From contig NZ_SLVF01000002.1 of the NCBI RefSeq assembly GCF_004345365.1, positions 124,001 through 188,000 of the forward strand: DNA of 64,000 nt, written 5' to 3'. The notes under the pieces are model-generated. The model saw only the letters and a list, made by a program, of their open reading frames with translations. It made no database searches and had not been told where the DNA came from. This document shows, piece after piece, positions 50,430-59,865 of this stretch (position 1 is its first letter; every line of letters begins with the position of its first letter). The translations under genes and the position numbers were made by a program. Origin of the DNA: Kribbella sp. VKM Ac-2568 (lineage in GTDB: Bacteria > Actinomycetota > Actinomycetes > Propionibacteriales > Kribbellaceae).

Positions 50430-50786
50430 TCAGGTTGTGACGGGTGGCCGTCTGGATTTCGGCAGTTTCGCCACGATCGTCTGGTATGACGTGTCCACCA
50501 GCTCGAGGATCTCGTCGTCCGGAACCGCACCGCCGAGGCGCACGCTGTTCCACCCCGAGCGCCCGATGTAGGCGCTCTTCGTGACGTCCTCGGGATAGGT
50601 CCGGACGAGCTCGTCGGCCTCCTCGCGGTTGTTGCCGCACTTGATCCCGACGGACTCGCCCCCGCCGAGGAACGCGAAGATCTTGTCCCCGACCTTCGCC
50701 ACCGTGTCCCCCTCCCACGGTTCGTCCTGCCACGCCCCGGGCTTCCCGAGACAGAACTCCAGCAACTCCTCCGAGGTCAGCCTCAT
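50430..50786 (-). CDS. MmcQ/YjbR family protein
   Basis: A 118-aa CyaY-like fold protein: MRLTSEELLEFCLGKPGAWQ, WEGDTVAKVGDKIFAFLGGG and ESVGIKCGNNREEADELVRT followed by KSAYIGRSGWNSVRL. The family was proposed to bind DNA but its role is open. It starts three bases after the VOC gene stop, so the two are co-transcribed. Confidence 0.87.
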   Translation of the reverse strand: MRLTSEELLEFCLGKPGAWQDEPWEGDTVAKVGDKIFAFLGGGESVGIKCGNNREEADELVRTYPEDVTKSAYIGRSGWNSVRLGGAVPDDEILELVDTSYQTIVAKLPKSRRPPVTT

Positions 50787-50789
50787 GCG

Positions 50790-51170
50790 CTATTCCTTCC
50801 GTGCATCCCTGTGGTTCACGGCTTCGACGTTGTTACCGTCGGGGTCCCGGACGAAGACGCCGTAGTAGGTCTCGTGGTACTCCGGCCAGACGCGTGGTTC
50901 GTGCAGGATCTCGGCATTCAGCTCTCGAGCCACGGCGTAGACCTTGTCCACGGTTGCCCGGTCGGGAGCGGAGAAGGCGATGTGAATCTCTCGCTGGACA
51001 CCGCCCTGCGCCTTCCCCAGCCAGAACCTCGGCATCCCGTCCGGTCCGGCTAGCCCGAGCACATCCCCGAAGTCCATCGCCACCGTGACTCCCAACGGCG
51101 CCAGCAACCGCTCGTAGAACGCTCTGCTCGCCGCCAGGTCGTCACACTGCACCGACACGTGATCCAGCAT
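50790..51170 (-). CDS. VOC-family (glyoxalase/dioxygenase fold) protein
   Basis: A 126-aa protein from MLDHVSVQCDDLAASRAFYE, a single vicinal-oxygen-chelate module pair. Further blocks are MPRFWLGKAQGGVQREIHIA and YYGVFVRDPDGNNVEAVNH. Possible metal ligands are His4, His59-type HIAF and Glu in NNVEAV. Substrate unknown. An upstream in-frame start exists at 51203 but the chosen ATG fits the family N-terminus. Confidence 0.87.
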   Translation of the reverse strand: MLDHVSVQCDDLAASRAFYERLLAPLGVTVAMDFGDVLGLAGPDGMPRFWLGKAQGGVQREIHIAFSAPDRATVDKVYAVARELNAEILHEPRVWPEYHETYYGVFVRDPDGNNVEAVNHRDARKE

Positions 51171-51240
51171 CAGCCTCCCCTTCCGTCCCCCGATGCCTAT
51201 CACGTACTACGGACAATGGCTGAAGCTTCGCGTCAAACAG

Positions 51241-51275
51241 CGAGCCCCCACCGACGATGGGTCGGTGGGGGCTCG
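51241..51275 (-). terminator. terminator after uvrB
   Basis: A 15-bp perfect stem, CGAGCCCCCACCGAC with GTCGGTGGGGGCTCG, and a 5-nt loop, located just downstream of the uvrB stop on the minus strand and followed there by CTGTTTG. Confidence 0.85.
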
Positions 51276-51302
51276 AGTACCGCTTGTCAGTTGGTGCAGG
51301 AC

Positions 51303-53408
51303 CTACTTGGCGCCGGCGTTGACCATTTGACGGAGCTCCTTCTTCAGTTCGGAGATCTCGTCGCGGTAGCGGGCCGCGACCTCGAACTGGAGCTCGGCGG
51401 CCGCGTTGTGCATCTGGTCGGTGAGCTGCTGGATCAGGTCGGCCAGGTCGGACGACGGCAGACCGCCGGCCAGCTCCTTGGCCTTCTCCCCCGCCTTCGC
51501 CTTGCCACCACCGGGCACCGGAGCCTTGCCGCGGCTCTGGGTCCGCCCGCTGCCCAGCAGTTCGGCCGTGTCGGCGTCCTCGCGGGCGAGCATGTCGGTG
51601 ATGTCCGCGATCCGCTTCCGCAACGGCTGCGGGTCCACCCCGTGCTCGGTGTTGTAGGCGACCTGCTTCGCGCGGCGGCGGTTCGTCTCGTCGATCGCCA
51701 TCTCCATCGACCGGGTGATCTTGTCCGCGTACATGTACACGGCGCCCGACACGTTGCGGGCGGCACGACCGATCGTCTGGATCAGCGACCTTCCGGAGCG
51801 CAGGAAGCCTTCCTTGTCCGCGTCCAGGATCGCGACCAGCGACACCTCCGGCAGGTCGAGGCCCTCGCGCAGCAGGTTGATGCCGACCAGTACGTCGTAC
51901 TCGCCCATCCGCAGCTCGCGGAGCAGTTCGACCCGGCGCAGGGTGTCCACCTCGCTGTGCAGATACCTGGTCCGGATCCCCATCTCCAGCAGGTAGTCGG
52001 TCAGGTCCTCGGACATCTTCTTGGTCAGTGTCGTGACGAGCACCCGCTCGTCCTTCTCTACCCGGAGCCGGATCTCGTGGATCAGATCGTCGATCTGGCC
52101 CTTGGTCGGCTTCACGATCACCTCGGGGTCGATCAGACCCGTCGGCCGGATGATCTGCTCGACGAAGCCGTCCGACTTGTCCTGCTCGTACTGCCCCGGG
52201 GTGGCGGACAGGTAGACCGTCTGGCCGATCCGCTCCAGGAACTCCTCCCAGCGCAGCGGCCGGTTGTCCATCGCCGACGGCAGTCGGAAGCCGTGCTCCA
52301 CCAGGGTCCGCTTGCGGGACATGTCGCCCTCGTACATCCCGCCGATCTGCGGGACGGTGACGTGCGACTCGTCGATCACCAGCAGGAAGTCTTCCGGGAA
52401 GTAGTCGAGCAGACAGTGCGGCGCGGTACCGGCCTCGCGGCCGTCGGTGTGCCGGGAGTAGTTCTCGATCCCGGAGCAGGTGCCGATCTGGCGCATCATC
52501 TCGATGTCGTACGTCGTCCGCATCCGCAGCCGCTGCGCCTCCAGCAGCTGTCCGCCACGCTCCAGCTCGGCCAGCCGCTCCGCCAGCTCGGCCTCGATGC
52601 TGTTGATCGCGCGCTCCATCTTCTCGGGCGCGGTCACGTAGTGCGTCGCGGCGCCGATGTAGAGCTCGTCCTCCTCGCTCAGCACCTCGCCGGTCAGCGG
52701 GTGCAGCGTCATCAGCCGCTCGATCTCGTCGCCGAAGAACTCCACCCGGACGGCCAGCTCCTGGTACACCGGGAAGACCTCGAGCGTGTCGCCGCGGACC
52801 CGGAAGGTGCCGCGGGTGCCGGCCAGGTCGTTGCGCGCGTACTGCACGCCGACCAGCTTGCGGAGCAGGCCGTCGCGGTCGGTCTCGTCCCCGACCTTCA
52901 CATGGATCATCCGGTTCAGGTACTCATCGGCGGAGCCCAGACCGTAGATGCAGGACACGGTGGCGACCACGACCACGTCGCGCCGGGTCAGCAGGGACCA
53001 GGTCGCGGAGTGCCGGAGCCGCTCGACCTCCTCGTTGATCGAGGAGTCCTTCTCGATGTAGGTGTCCGTCTGCGGGACGTACGCCTCGGGCTGGTAGTAG
53101 TCGTAGTACGAGACGAAGTACTCGACCGCGTTCTCGGGGAAGAAGTGCCGCAGCTCGTTCGCGAACTGGGCGGCGAGCGTCTTGTTCGGCTGCAGGATCA
53201 GCATCGGCCGCTGGATCTTCTCCGCGAGCCAGGCGATCGTCGCCGTCTTACCGGTACCGGTCGCGCCCAGCAGCACCACATCCTGCTCGCCCGCGTTGAT
53301 CCGGCGCTCGAGCTCGGCGATGGCGGCCGGCTGGTCGCCGGCCGGGTCGAAGTCGGACACCACCTCGAGGGGGGCGACCATACGCTGGAGATCGGTGACC
53401 TGTCTCAT
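51303..53408 (-). CDS. uvrB: excinuclease ABC subunit UvrB
   Basis: A 701-aa nucleotide-excision-repair helicase. Start [18 protein letters not shown] matches the usual actinobacterial N-terminus; a GTG nine bases earlier is possible. Helicase motif I is [20 protein letters not shown], the beta-hairpin region is [20 protein letters not shown], motif [22 protein letters not shown], and motif [22 protein letters not shown]. The C-terminal UVR domain ([20 protein letters not shown]) binds UvrC. The linker before it is Lys/Gly/Ala-rich. No LexA box was seen in the 180 bases upstream, where a 35-bp tandem repeat occurs. Confidence 0.97.
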   Translation of the reverse strand: MRQVTDLQRMVAPLEVVSDFDPAGDQPAAIAELERRINAGEQDVVLLGATGTGKTATIAWLAEKIQRPMLILQPNKTLAAQFANELRHFFPENAVEYFVSYYDYYQPEAYVPQTDTYIEKDSSINEEVERLRHSATWSLLTRRDVVVVATVSCIYGLGSADEYLNRMIHVKVGDETDRDGLLRKLVGVQYARNDLAGTRGTFRVRGDTLEVFPVYQELAVRVEFFGDEIERLMTLHPLTGEVLSEEDELYIGAATHYVTAPEKMERAINSIEAELAERLAELERGGQLLEAQRLRMRTTYDIEMMRQIGTCSGIENYSRHTDGREAGTAPHCLLDYFPEDFLLVIDESHVTVPQIGGMYEGDMSRKRTLVEHGFRLPSAMDNRPLRWEEFLERIGQTVYLSATPGQYEQDKSDGFVEQIIRPTGLIDPEVIVKPTKGQIDDLIHEIRLRVEKDERVLVTTLTKKMSEDLTDYLLEMGIRTRYLHSEVDTLRRVELLRELRMGEYDVLVGINLLREGLDLPEVSLVAILDADKEGFLRSGRSLIQTIGRAARNVSGAVYMYADKITRSMEMAIDETNRRRAKQVAYNTEHGVDPQPLRKRIADITDMLAREDADTAELLGSGRTQSRGKAPVPGGGKAKAGEKAKELAGGLPSSDLADLIQQLTDQMHNAAAELQFEVAARYRDEISELKKELRQMVNAGAK

Positions 53409-53435
53409 GCCCTCCACCGTACGGCCCGCCGCGGA

Positions 53436-53505
53436 CAGTTTCCCGTCCCCACCCCTCCGCCCCGGTCCGGCAGTTTCCCGTCCCCACCCCTCCGCCCCGG
53501 TCCGG
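53436..53505. repeat. 35-bp direct tandem repeat upstream of uvrB
   Basis: Two adjacent, identical 35-bp units starting CAGTTTCCCGTCCCCACCCC (53436-53470 and 53471-53505), pyrimidine-rich on the plus strand, with a partial third start. They lie 28-98 bp before the uvrB start codon, where promoter elements should be. Confidence 0.8.
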
Positions 53506-53589
53506 CACTGCCCGAATTCCGCCCAGAGCTGAGCCGGAGCCAGGTCACCGGTCCGGACAGAGGTCGCCCAGCAGTGGTGAATGCGCTGG

Positions 53590-54357
53590 TCAGAAGCTCT
53601 TTTCCAGGGTCCGGTTCATGTAGACCAGCTCCTTCACCCGCCGGTTGTAGACGCTGACCTCCAGGCCGGCGTCCGACGCGGTGATCGTGCCGGACCCGTC
53701 CTGGTACGCCGACACGAACCCCCGGAACGGGATCAGCTTGCCGGTCGTGCTCCTCACGTTCGCCGAGTAGCTGAGCCAGTAGCAGGCCTTGAGCACCGGG
53801 TTCGTGCACTTCACCGGGTTGCCCTTGCTGATCCGGACGTCCTGCAGCGCGTTGGACTCGATGTCGACCAGGTGCTCGGCGAACGACTTGGCGGAGTCGT
53901 AGTTCTGCGTCTGGCGGACCCAGTAGTAGCCGTCGATGAACCCGCGCCGGCTGGCGTCCTGCAGGACGTAGTACTTGCCCGACATGGTCTTGTCCGCACC
54001 CGGCAGCCAACCCTTGGCCGGGGTGAACCAGACGCCACCGCCCACTTCGACCCCCGTGTCGTACCGGCCCTTGGTGATCTCCGGCTTGGTCGGCGTCGGT
54101 GGGGTGTAGAGCGTGCCGATCGGGTCCGGCGTGACGGAGTCCCCGGCGACGGGCGGAGCCTGCTTCTCGTCGCCACCGCCCGTGACGAGCAGGACCACGC
54201 CGACCGCGATCAGCAGTACGGCCATCACGGCGCCGCCCATCACGATCCACTGGGTACGGCTGGACTTCGCCGGCCGGAACTGCGGCGGCCCCATCGGGCC
54301 GGGACCCCAACCACCCTGGGCAGGCGGTTGCTGCGGAGGTCCGTACTGCTGACTCAT
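53590..54357 (-). CDS. single-pass membrane protein with Pro/Gly/Gln-rich cytoplasmic tail (member 3)
   Basis: A 255-aa protein. Residues 1-35 are Gln/Pro/Gly-rich ([20 protein letters not shown]), residues about 38-60 form the transmembrane helix [20 protein letters not shown], and the rest is an extracytoplasmic domain ([38 protein letters not shown]) with two Cys in [19 protein letters not shown] that could form a disulfide. Related in layout and in the 'V..GW..' and 'YWVRQTQ' type blocks to the two proteins encoded upstream. Function unknown. Confidence 0.82.
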   Translation of the reverse strand: MSQQYGPPQQPPAQGGWGPGPMGPPQFRPAKSSRTQWIVMGGAVMAVLLIAVGVVLLVTGGGDEKQAPPVAGDSVTPDPIGTLYTPPTPTKPEITKGRYDTGVEVGGGVWFTPAKGWLPGADKTMSGKYYVLQDASRRGFIDGYYWVRQTQNYDSAKSFAEHLVDIESNALQDVRISKGNPVKCTNPVLKACYWLSYSANVRSTTGKLIPFRGFVSAYQDGSGTITASDAGLEVSVYNRRVKELVYMNRTLEKSF

Positions 54358-54406
54358 GAGCGCCCCTCGCGGTGTGTCATGGGATGTAGGCGGGGTGGAA
54401 CCAACT

Positions 54407-55414
54407 TCACAGGCTGTCGATGACCGACTGCTTCATCGGGACGACGTCGGCCTCGGCCTTCTGGGCGTAGTCGGAGCGGGTCCGGAAGTCCAGCGCGGTG
54501 ACGATGCCGTCCTTGCGCCGGTAGGCCTCCGCCCAGCCCTGGATCTTGATGCCCTTGTCCGTGGAGGTGTAGGAGAGCGCGACGCACTCCACCAAGACGT
54601 CCTTCGGGCACGGCAGGTTCCGCACGGCGCCCAGGGCGGTGATGTCCTTCTGCGTCTCGCCCTCGATGATGCCGAGCACGTAGGCGTTCGCGGTGACGTT
54701 CTGCTTCTGCCGGACCCAGAGGAACGCCCGGGCCTCACTGTTCGGCGCGTACGTCGCCAGCTGCTTGCCCACGGTCTCCTTGGCGACCACGCTCCAGCCG
54801 TCGGCCGGTACCACGGACACCCCGAATTGGACCGCGATCGCGTTCGGCGGCGGCGTGTACGTCGAGGCCGGCGGCGTGGTCACCGAGGCGGTCGGCGTCG
54901 GCGTGGGATCCGCCGAGTCGTCTCCCCCGGTCAGCAGGACGAGCGCCACCGCGACCAGCGCCACCACGGCGATCCCGGCCACGATCGGGATCAGCAGCGT
55001 CGGGACGACCGGCTTCTTCTTCACCGGCTCGGGCCGGCGCAACGACGGCGGACCCACCTTCTCGCCCCACGGCGAACTGGTCTCCCGCGCAGGCCCCGAA
55101 CCAGCCTGTACTCCGGTGTCGCCCGGCGCAGGTGCTCCTCCAAGCCCCGCGGTGGCACCGGCAGGTCCGGTACCACCAGGAGCGCCACCCGCTGCCGGAC
55201 CGCCCTCGCCTGGACCCGTCGTACCGACGGCACCCGAGCCCGCAGGACCAGGGTCGGACCATGGCGAGGCGGGCTTCGGCGGAACCTCCAGGGACCACGG
55301 GGACGGCGGCAGCTCGGGCTCGGCGGTGGCAGCCGCTGCCGCCGCCTCAGCGTCGTCGGACTCCGTCTTGCGGACCCAGGGGTTGTCCGGGCCCTTGTCC
55401 CGCTTGGCGCTCAC
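54407..55414 (-). CDS. single-pass membrane protein with Pro/Gly/Ala-rich cytoplasmic tail (member 2)
   Basis: A 335-aa protein from a GTG at 55414 overlapping the upstream stop (GTGA). Residues 1-135 are disordered and Ala/Gly/Pro-rich; the helix LLIPIVAGIAVVALVAVALV spans about 143-165. The external domain carries VQFGVSVVPADGWSVVAKET, EARAFLWVRQKQNVTANAYV and a Cys pair in NLPCPKDVLVECVALSYTST. The WVRQKQN block mirrors WVRQTQN in the neighbouring protein. No catalytic motif is visible; a receptor, adhesin or substrate of the adjacent PrsW-like protein is conceivable. Confidence 0.82.
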   Translation of the reverse strand: MSAKRDKGPDNPWVRKTESDDAEAAAAAATAEPELPPSPWSLEVPPKPASPWSDPGPAGSGAVGTTGPGEGGPAAGGAPGGTGPAGATAGLGGAPAPGDTGVQAGSGPARETSSPWGEKVGPPSLRRPEPVKKKPVVPTLLIPIVAGIAVVALVAVALVLLTGGDDSADPTPTPTASVTTPPASTYTPPPNAIAVQFGVSVVPADGWSVVAKETVGKQLATYAPNSEARAFLWVRQKQNVTANAYVLGIIEGETQKDITALGAVRNLPCPKDVLVECVALSYTSTDKGIKIQGWAEAYRRKDGIVTALDFRTRSDYAQKAEADVVPMKQSVIDSL

Positions 55415-56487
55415 TGGCTCTTGACGACCGACTGCAGCATCGCGGTCGAGTCCTTCTGGATGCTGGCTGCTTTGTCCTTGCGGCCGTACACACGGATGAT
55501 CGTCATCACGCCGTCGTTGCGCTCGACCACGCCGACGAACCCGATCACCGGGATGCTGCCGTTCTGGCTGGTCGACAACGCCTCGTAGCTCTGGGTGGTG
55601 ACGATCTTGACGTCGGTCTTGTCGTCCGGACCCGGCTTGAGCTCCTTCGGCTCGTTCGCCTTGAAGGTGCTCGAGGTGACGGCCTTCTTCTCGATCTCCA
55701 GCAGCTTCGGCAGCACCGTGGTGGTCGTCTCGTCCGGGTTCGCCTTGAACGCGTTCACCATGAAGTAGGCCTCGCCCTGCTTCAGCAGGTAGACGCCGGT
55801 GAACTTGTCCAGGCTCTTGCGCAGGTAGCCCGGCTGGGGCTTCACGTAGACGCCCTCGGCGACCTCGATGCCCTCGTCGACGTTCGTGGTCGGCTCGCCA
55901 CTGGGTTCGGTGCTCGGTTCACCGCTCGGCTGGCTCGTCGGCGCGCTGGTCGGCTCCGGGTTCGGCTGGACGTTGTCGTCGTCACCGCCTCCGAACACCA
56001 GCGCCAGTACGACACCGATGACCGCCACAGCGGCAAGACCGCCTCCTGCGAGCAGGAGGATCTTGTTGCCGCCCTTGCCACGGCTGCCGCCGTACTGCTG
56101 AGTGGGGTACTGCTGCTGCCCCGGGTACTGCTGGCCGCCGTATCCCTGCTGCTGCGGGTAGCTCGACTGCTGGCCGGGGTACTGCTGCTGGCCCGGGTAC
56201 TGCTGCGGCGGAGGCCCCTGCTGGTACTGCGGAGGCCCCTGCTGGTACTGCGGCTGACCCTGGTACGGCGGCTGGCCCTGGTACGGCGGCTGGCCCTGCG
56301 GGGGTTGTCCCTGCGGCGGCTGTCCCTGGTACGGGGGTTGCTGCGGCTGGCCCTGGTACGGCGGCTGGCCCGGACCGGGCTGACCTGGCCGGCCGTAGCC
56401 CGGCTGGCCACCGTACGGCGGCTGTCCTGGCTGGCCGCCCTGGCCACCCTGGCCGCCTTGGCCGTACGGCGGTTGCTGGTTGCTCAT
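55411..56487 (-). CDS. single-pass membrane protein with Gln/Pro/Tyr-rich cytoplasmic tail (member 1)
   Basis: A 358-aa protein starting MSNQQPPYGQGGQGGQGGQP. The first ~140 residues are degenerate repeats of PPYQGQ/QYPGQQ type, followed by the helix ILLLAGGGLAAVAVIGVVLA (about 147-168), a Pro/Ser/Glu linker and an external domain GIEVAEGVYVKPQPGYLRKS, EAYFMVNAFKANPDETTTTV, GVVERNDGVMTIIRVYGR. No Cys pair here. Such intrinsically disordered, aromatic-containing tails can form condensates or scaffold (inference). The start overlaps the PrsW-like stop by four bases. Confidence 0.84.
   Translation of the reverse strand: MSNQQPPYGQGGQGGQGGQPGQPPYGGQPGYGRPGQPGPGQPPYQGQPQQPPYQGQPPQGQPPQGQPPYQGQPPYQGQPQYQQGPPQYQQGPPPQQYPGQQQYPGQQSSYPQQQGYGGQQYPGQQQYPTQQYGGSRGKGGNKILLLAGGGLAAVAVIGVVLALVFGGGDDDNVQPNPEPTSAPTSQPSGEPSTEPSGEPTTNVDEGIEVAEGVYVKPQPGYLRKSLDKFTGVYLLKQGEAYFMVNAFKANPDETTTTVLPKLLEIEKKAVTSSTFKANEPKELKPGPDDKTDVKIVTTQSYEALSTSQNGSIPVIGFVGVVERNDGVMTIIRVYGRKDKAASIQKDSTAMLQSVVKSQ
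56090..56480 (-). repeat. low-complexity repeats coding the Q/P/Y/G-rich tail
   Basis: Within the gene at 55411-56487 the DNA repeats short units such as CCGTACCAGGGCCAG and TACCCGGGCCAGCAG in tandem. These units encode PPYQGQ and QYPGQQ blocks. Such arrays vary in length between strains. Confidence 0.7.
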
Positions 56488-57695
56488 GCCTGCGTCTCCC
56501 CAGTGATTCCGTCGAAGCCGGCGGCCGGCGCACTCCCTTGCAACGCCACCCCGCGCTCGGACTTCGGCACGGAGCGGACCGAGTTGCCACAGGCGGAGCA
56601 GAAGTCCGAGTTCGGCAGCAGCGGCATCTCGCAGCGCGAGCAGAACGCCAGCTCGCCGGAGGCGTGGTTCGAGCCGCCGCGCGCGGCCGACTCCAGGGCC
56701 GCCTCGAGCAGCCCCTTGTGCAGCACGGTGCGGACCAGAATGATCAACGCGCCGAGCAGCAGCAGACCCCAGACCACGCCGAGGATCGCGCCGAGGGTGG
56801 AGCCGTGACCGCCGACGAAGCCGAGCAGGTAGACGCCGCCCTGGAAGAGCGCGTTCACCACCATCGCCTGGATCAGGCCGGCCACCCAACGCGGGGTGAA
56901 CCCGTCGTACTTCTCACCCAGCCCGGAGAACTCCGCGACCGCGAGGCCCGTCGCCGAGCCGTAGATCAGCGGCTTCACGAAGCCCTGCAGCAGAACCACG
57001 GAGATCCAGGTGCCGGCGCTACTGCCCGGACCGGCGAATCCGCCGCTGATCCAGCCCCAGTGCAGCACCAGCGTCTCGAAGCAGGCGTAACCCACGCCCG
57101 CCACGACGCCGAAGGTGAACCCGTCCATCAGATCGTCGTACCGCGGGCGCGAGGCCAGGTAGAGCGGGCCGATCTGGCGGATCAGCTCCGACACGACCGG
57201 GACGAGCAGCATCAGGATCAGCAGGTCACGTCCGGCCGGCCCGGCCGGGTTGCTGCCGATCGTGTCCGTGCTCAGGCCGATCTTGTCCGACCAGATCCAG
57301 GTGAACACCGCGGCCAGGACGCCGGTCAGCACGAACGCCGCGGCGACGACCGGTACCGGCTCGTCCTCCCACAGGTTCACGTCGTACAGGTAGAGGATGT
57401 AGACGATCGGAATGGCGAAGGCGGCCACCATGATCGCCACCGGCAGAGCGCCCAGCGCGGCCGTCACCACGGTCAGCAGCAGGGCAACGCCCAGTGCGAC
57501 CTTGTAGGTGTACGGCTGGCGGCCGGCGCCTTGCGGCATGATCGTGGAGACGAGTTTGAACGAGGCCACCGGTTCATCCGGTCTGGCCGCGTACGCCTTC
57601 TTGCGCTGAGCATCCCCGGACTGCATGTCGTTGCCACAGTGATGGCAGAAGTGCGACACCTCGGGAACGTCAGAGCTACAGCGCGGACATTCCAC
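56484..57695 (-). CDS. PrsW-like membrane protein with terminal zinc ribbons, catalytic site degenerate
   Basis: A 403-aa protein from a GTG at 57695. Residues 1-21 form a zinc ribbon (CPRC...CHHCG), the core has about eight to nine transmembrane helices, and the C-terminus has a second ribbon (CSRCEMPLL...CSACGNSV). The core aligns with PrsW intramembrane proteases, but the first motif EE..K reads S169-E170..R173 (VVSELIRQI), the Glu207 of the second motif is kept (CFETLV), and the third-motif His is Tyr245 (LIYGSATG). It may be a pseudoprotease. It is the first gene of the four-gene operon. Confidence 0.83.
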   Translation of the reverse strand: MECPRCSSDVPEVSHFCHHCGNDMQSGDAQRKKAYAARPDEPVASFKLVSTIMPQGAGRQPYTYKVALGVALLLTVVTAALGALPVAIMVAAFAIPIVYILYLYDVNLWEDEPVPVVAAAFVLTGVLAAVFTWIWSDKIGLSTDTIGSNPAGPAGRDLLILMLLVPVVSELIRQIGPLYLASRPRYDDLMDGFTFGVVAGVGYACFETLVLHWGWISGGFAGPGSSAGTWISVVLLQGFVKPLIYGSATGLAVAEFSGLGEKYDGFTPRWVAGLIQAMVVNALFQGGVYLLGFVGGHGSTLGAILGVVWGLLLLGALIILVRTVLHKGLLEAALESAARGGSNHASGELAFCSRCEMPLLPNSDFCSACGNSVRSVPKSERGVALQGSAPAAGFDGITGETQA

Positions 57696-57860
57696 GCCAT
57701 CCTCCCAACGTTGGACTTGCGGACCGACGCGAGCGCGCGCCGAGGGGTGGTCAGGTCGGCCAGGCCTCAGCCGGACGAACCCGCACAGATTGTCGTACAG
57801 GTCGACCCGGATTCATCCTTTCTCGCCCGGGGGTCACCCTTTCGTGTCCGGACCGTGCCC

Positions 57861-58499
57861 TCAACCCGCCGTGTCCGGACCGTGTCCCGCCGATCCAGGA
57901 CCCTCTTCCGCCGCCCGCGCCGAGAGCTCCCGCCAGACCTCGTCGACGCGCCGATCCAGGTCCTCGAGACTCCCCGAGTTCTCCACCACCACGTCAGCCA
58001 CGGCCAGCCGCTCCTCACGCGACGCCTGACTCGCGATCCGCGCTTTCGCTTCCTCGTCAGCCATCCCGCGCGCACCCGTCAACCGCTCGAGCTGCACCTC
58101 CGCCGGTACGTCGACCACCAGCACCAGGTCGAACTTGTCCGCCTGCCCGGTCTCCACCAGCAAGGGAATGTCGTGCACCACAACGGCATCGTCAGGCGCC
58201 CCAGCCTCGATCTCAGCCGCCCGCGCCCGAACCCGAGGATGAACAATCGCCTCCAGCTTCCGCCGGGCCCCCTCATCCCCAAACACCATCCGCCCCACCG
58301 CCGGCCGATCCATCTCGCCCTCAGCCGTCAGCACATCCCCAAAGGCCGCCACCACCTCGGCAAGCCCGTCAGTGCCCCGCGCAACCACTTCCCGCGCCAA
58401 CACGTCCGAATCGATCACCAGCGCCCCGCGCTCCCCCAACCGCGAGGACACAGCGCTCTTCCCGGCCCCGATCCCACCAGTCAACCCAACTCTCAACAC
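57861..58499 (-). CDS. coaE: dephospho-CoA kinase
   Basis: A 212-aa kinase from the GTG at 58499 (reading LRVGLTGGIGAGKSAVSS), with the P-loop at residues 8-17. Other family blocks are VIDSDVLAREVV, VVVHDIPLLVETGQADKFDL and VQLERLTGARGMADEEAKAR. It phosphorylates the ribose 3'-OH of dephospho-CoA, the final CoA step. Its position between rpsA and uvrB is the conserved actinobacterial order, except that an APH gene is inserted before rpsA and the PrsW operon after coaE. The C-terminal ~15 residues are Gly/Pro-rich. Confidence 0.93.
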   Translation of the reverse strand: MLRVGLTGGIGAGKSAVSSRLGERGALVIDSDVLAREVVARGTDGLAEVVAAFGDVLTAEGEMDRPAVGRMVFGDEGARRKLEAIVHPRVRARAAEIEAGAPDDAVVVHDIPLLVETGQADKFDLVLVVDVPAEVQLERLTGARGMADEEAKARIASQASREERLAVADVVVENSGSLEDLDRRVDEVWRELSARAAEEGPGSAGHGPDTAG

Positions 58500-58703
58500 G
58501 CCCAGAACCCTAGTCCCCCAACAGCAGAACCCCGGTAACAACACCAACCTCGAAAGCCAACCCACCCACCCGCATCCGCTCTTGCGAGGTAAGCCCAGGG
58601 GCACGTCTATAACCCCAGGCGGCATCGTAGTAACGGGCCATTCCACCACCCCACAGCAACCACCACCCCGCAGTACCGGATCACCCGAGAACCCCTCACG
58701 TCG

Positions 58704-58716
58704 TACAGTCGACCGG
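58704..58716 (+). promoter_or_regulatory. possible -10 box for a leaderless transcript
   Basis: TACAGT at 58704-58709 matches the actinobacterial -10 consensus TANNNT and is followed by 7 bases and the GTG at 58717, the spacing expected when transcription starts at the initiation codon. No clear -35 is visible. Confidence 0.35.
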
Positions 58717-59661
58717 GTGTTTCCCAACGGCTTGTCAATGCTCTGGGAGTCGGTTGACGCCCGCCGGGCACTCCAGGAGAGGTTCGGCTTCCCGACCTTC
58801 GACGCGGCGGCCGAATGGCTGACTGCCGTGCTGGACGAGACCTGGGCAATCGGAGTAGAGACCTGCGACCGCATCGTCATCAGCGACCAGAACGCCATCG
58901 CCTGGGTCCACACTGACCACGGACACCTGGTCGTGAAGTGGTCCCGAGCCACAGCCCAGTTCGCGAAGTTCGCCACCACAGCGGAACTCCTGCATGAACT
59001 ACACCAGCAGGGAATCCCCGTCGCGGCCCCGCTCACCGCCCTCACCGGCAAGCACCGTGAGGTAGTCGACGCCCCCGCTCGCCCGCTGTCCATGACAGTC
59101 CAACCGCACATCGACGGCACCTTGCTCGACATCGCCAACGACCAAGCGGTCTACGAAGCCGGCGTCACCCTGGCCGATCTCCATACCGCACTGGCTGAGC
59201 ACAAGACCGGCCCACAAGACGACCCACAGCCCAAGCAGCGCCTCTTGAACTGGCTGGACTCAGCAGGCCCGGGCTCAGCACCAGAAGCCTCGGCCCACCT
59301 CGCAACACAGGTCGCCGCCCTGCCACCCCTCGATGTGCAACCACAGTTGATCCACAGCGACTACCGAGCCTCCAACATCGTGATGTCAGGTACCGAGGTG
59401 CTCGCCGTCCTGGACTTCGACGAGCTCGCGTGGAACTACTGCGTCCAAGACCTCGCGCAGACGTTGGTCGTCCTCGGCACCCACTTCACCAACTGGCAAC
59501 CGACCCCGCCCGCGGTCCGCCGAACCTTCCTCGCCGGCTACGAGTCGATCCGCCCGCTCACCGACGCCGAGCACCAGTGGCTCGCAGCCCTGACCCTCCA
59601 CCGCGCCATCCAGGCAATCCCACCCGGCGAAGACCCAGCCGGCTGGCGCAACGCCCTCTGA
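58717..59661 (+). CDS. APH/choline-kinase-like phosphotransferase
   Basis: A 314-aa protein from the GTG at 58717; an ATG 21 bases later is possible. The kinase-like fold shows the nucleotide-lobe Lys in HLVVKWSRATAQF, the Brenner motif HSDYRASNIVMSG (H-x-D-x4-N) and the metal Asp in LAVLDFDELAWNYC. The family covers antibiotic, homoserine, choline and sugar kinases; the substrate is unknown. Codon use has a stronger lean to CAC/CAG-rich words than neighbouring genes. It lies between divergent coaE and convergent rpsA and is ended by the hairpin at 59804. Confidence 0.85.
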   Translation: MFPNGLSMLWESVDARRALQERFGFPTFDAAAEWLTAVLDETWAIGVETCDRIVISDQNAIAWVHTDHGHLVVKWSRATAQFAKFATTAELLHELHQQGIPVAAPLTALTGKHREVVDAPARPLSMTVQPHIDGTLLDIANDQAVYEAGVTLADLHTALAEHKTGPQDDPQPKQRLLNWLDSAGPGSAPEASAHLATQVAALPPLDVQPQLIHSDYRASNIVMSGTEVLAVLDFDELAWNYCVQDLAQTLVVLGTHFTNWQPTPPAVRRTFLAGYESIRPLTDAEHQWLAALTLHRAIQAIPPGEDPAGWRNAL

Positions 59662-59803
59662 CACCCGCCCACCAGAGTCCCCCGCACCTGCCAAATCCCG
59701 GCGTATCGCGACCACCCCCGCACCCAGTCGAGCCGCTACGCAGGCGCGGCGATCCCGGGGTGAGCGGCCGACGCAGGAGGCGCGATGCGGGCGTAGTACG
59801 GGC

Positions 59804-59840
59804 GAGACCCCCGCACCCAGTACGGGGATGCGGGGGTCTC
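59804..59840. terminator. bidirectional terminator between APH and rpsA
   Basis: Perfect 12-bp arms GAGACCCCCGCA (59804-59815) and TGCGGGGGTCTC (59829-59840) around a 13-nt loop, lying between two convergent genes. Confidence 0.8.
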
Positions 59841-59865
59841 GGGTACTGCTGGTACTGCGGGTGGA

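Noticed and set aside
51159..53657. Plus-strand open frame of about 830 codons opposite uvrB
   Set aside because: Antisense shadow of uvrB; no family signal.
56090..56480. Regular short repeats resembling a CRISPR array
   Set aside because: Units are contiguous without unique spacers and encode the Q/P/Y-rich tail in frame.
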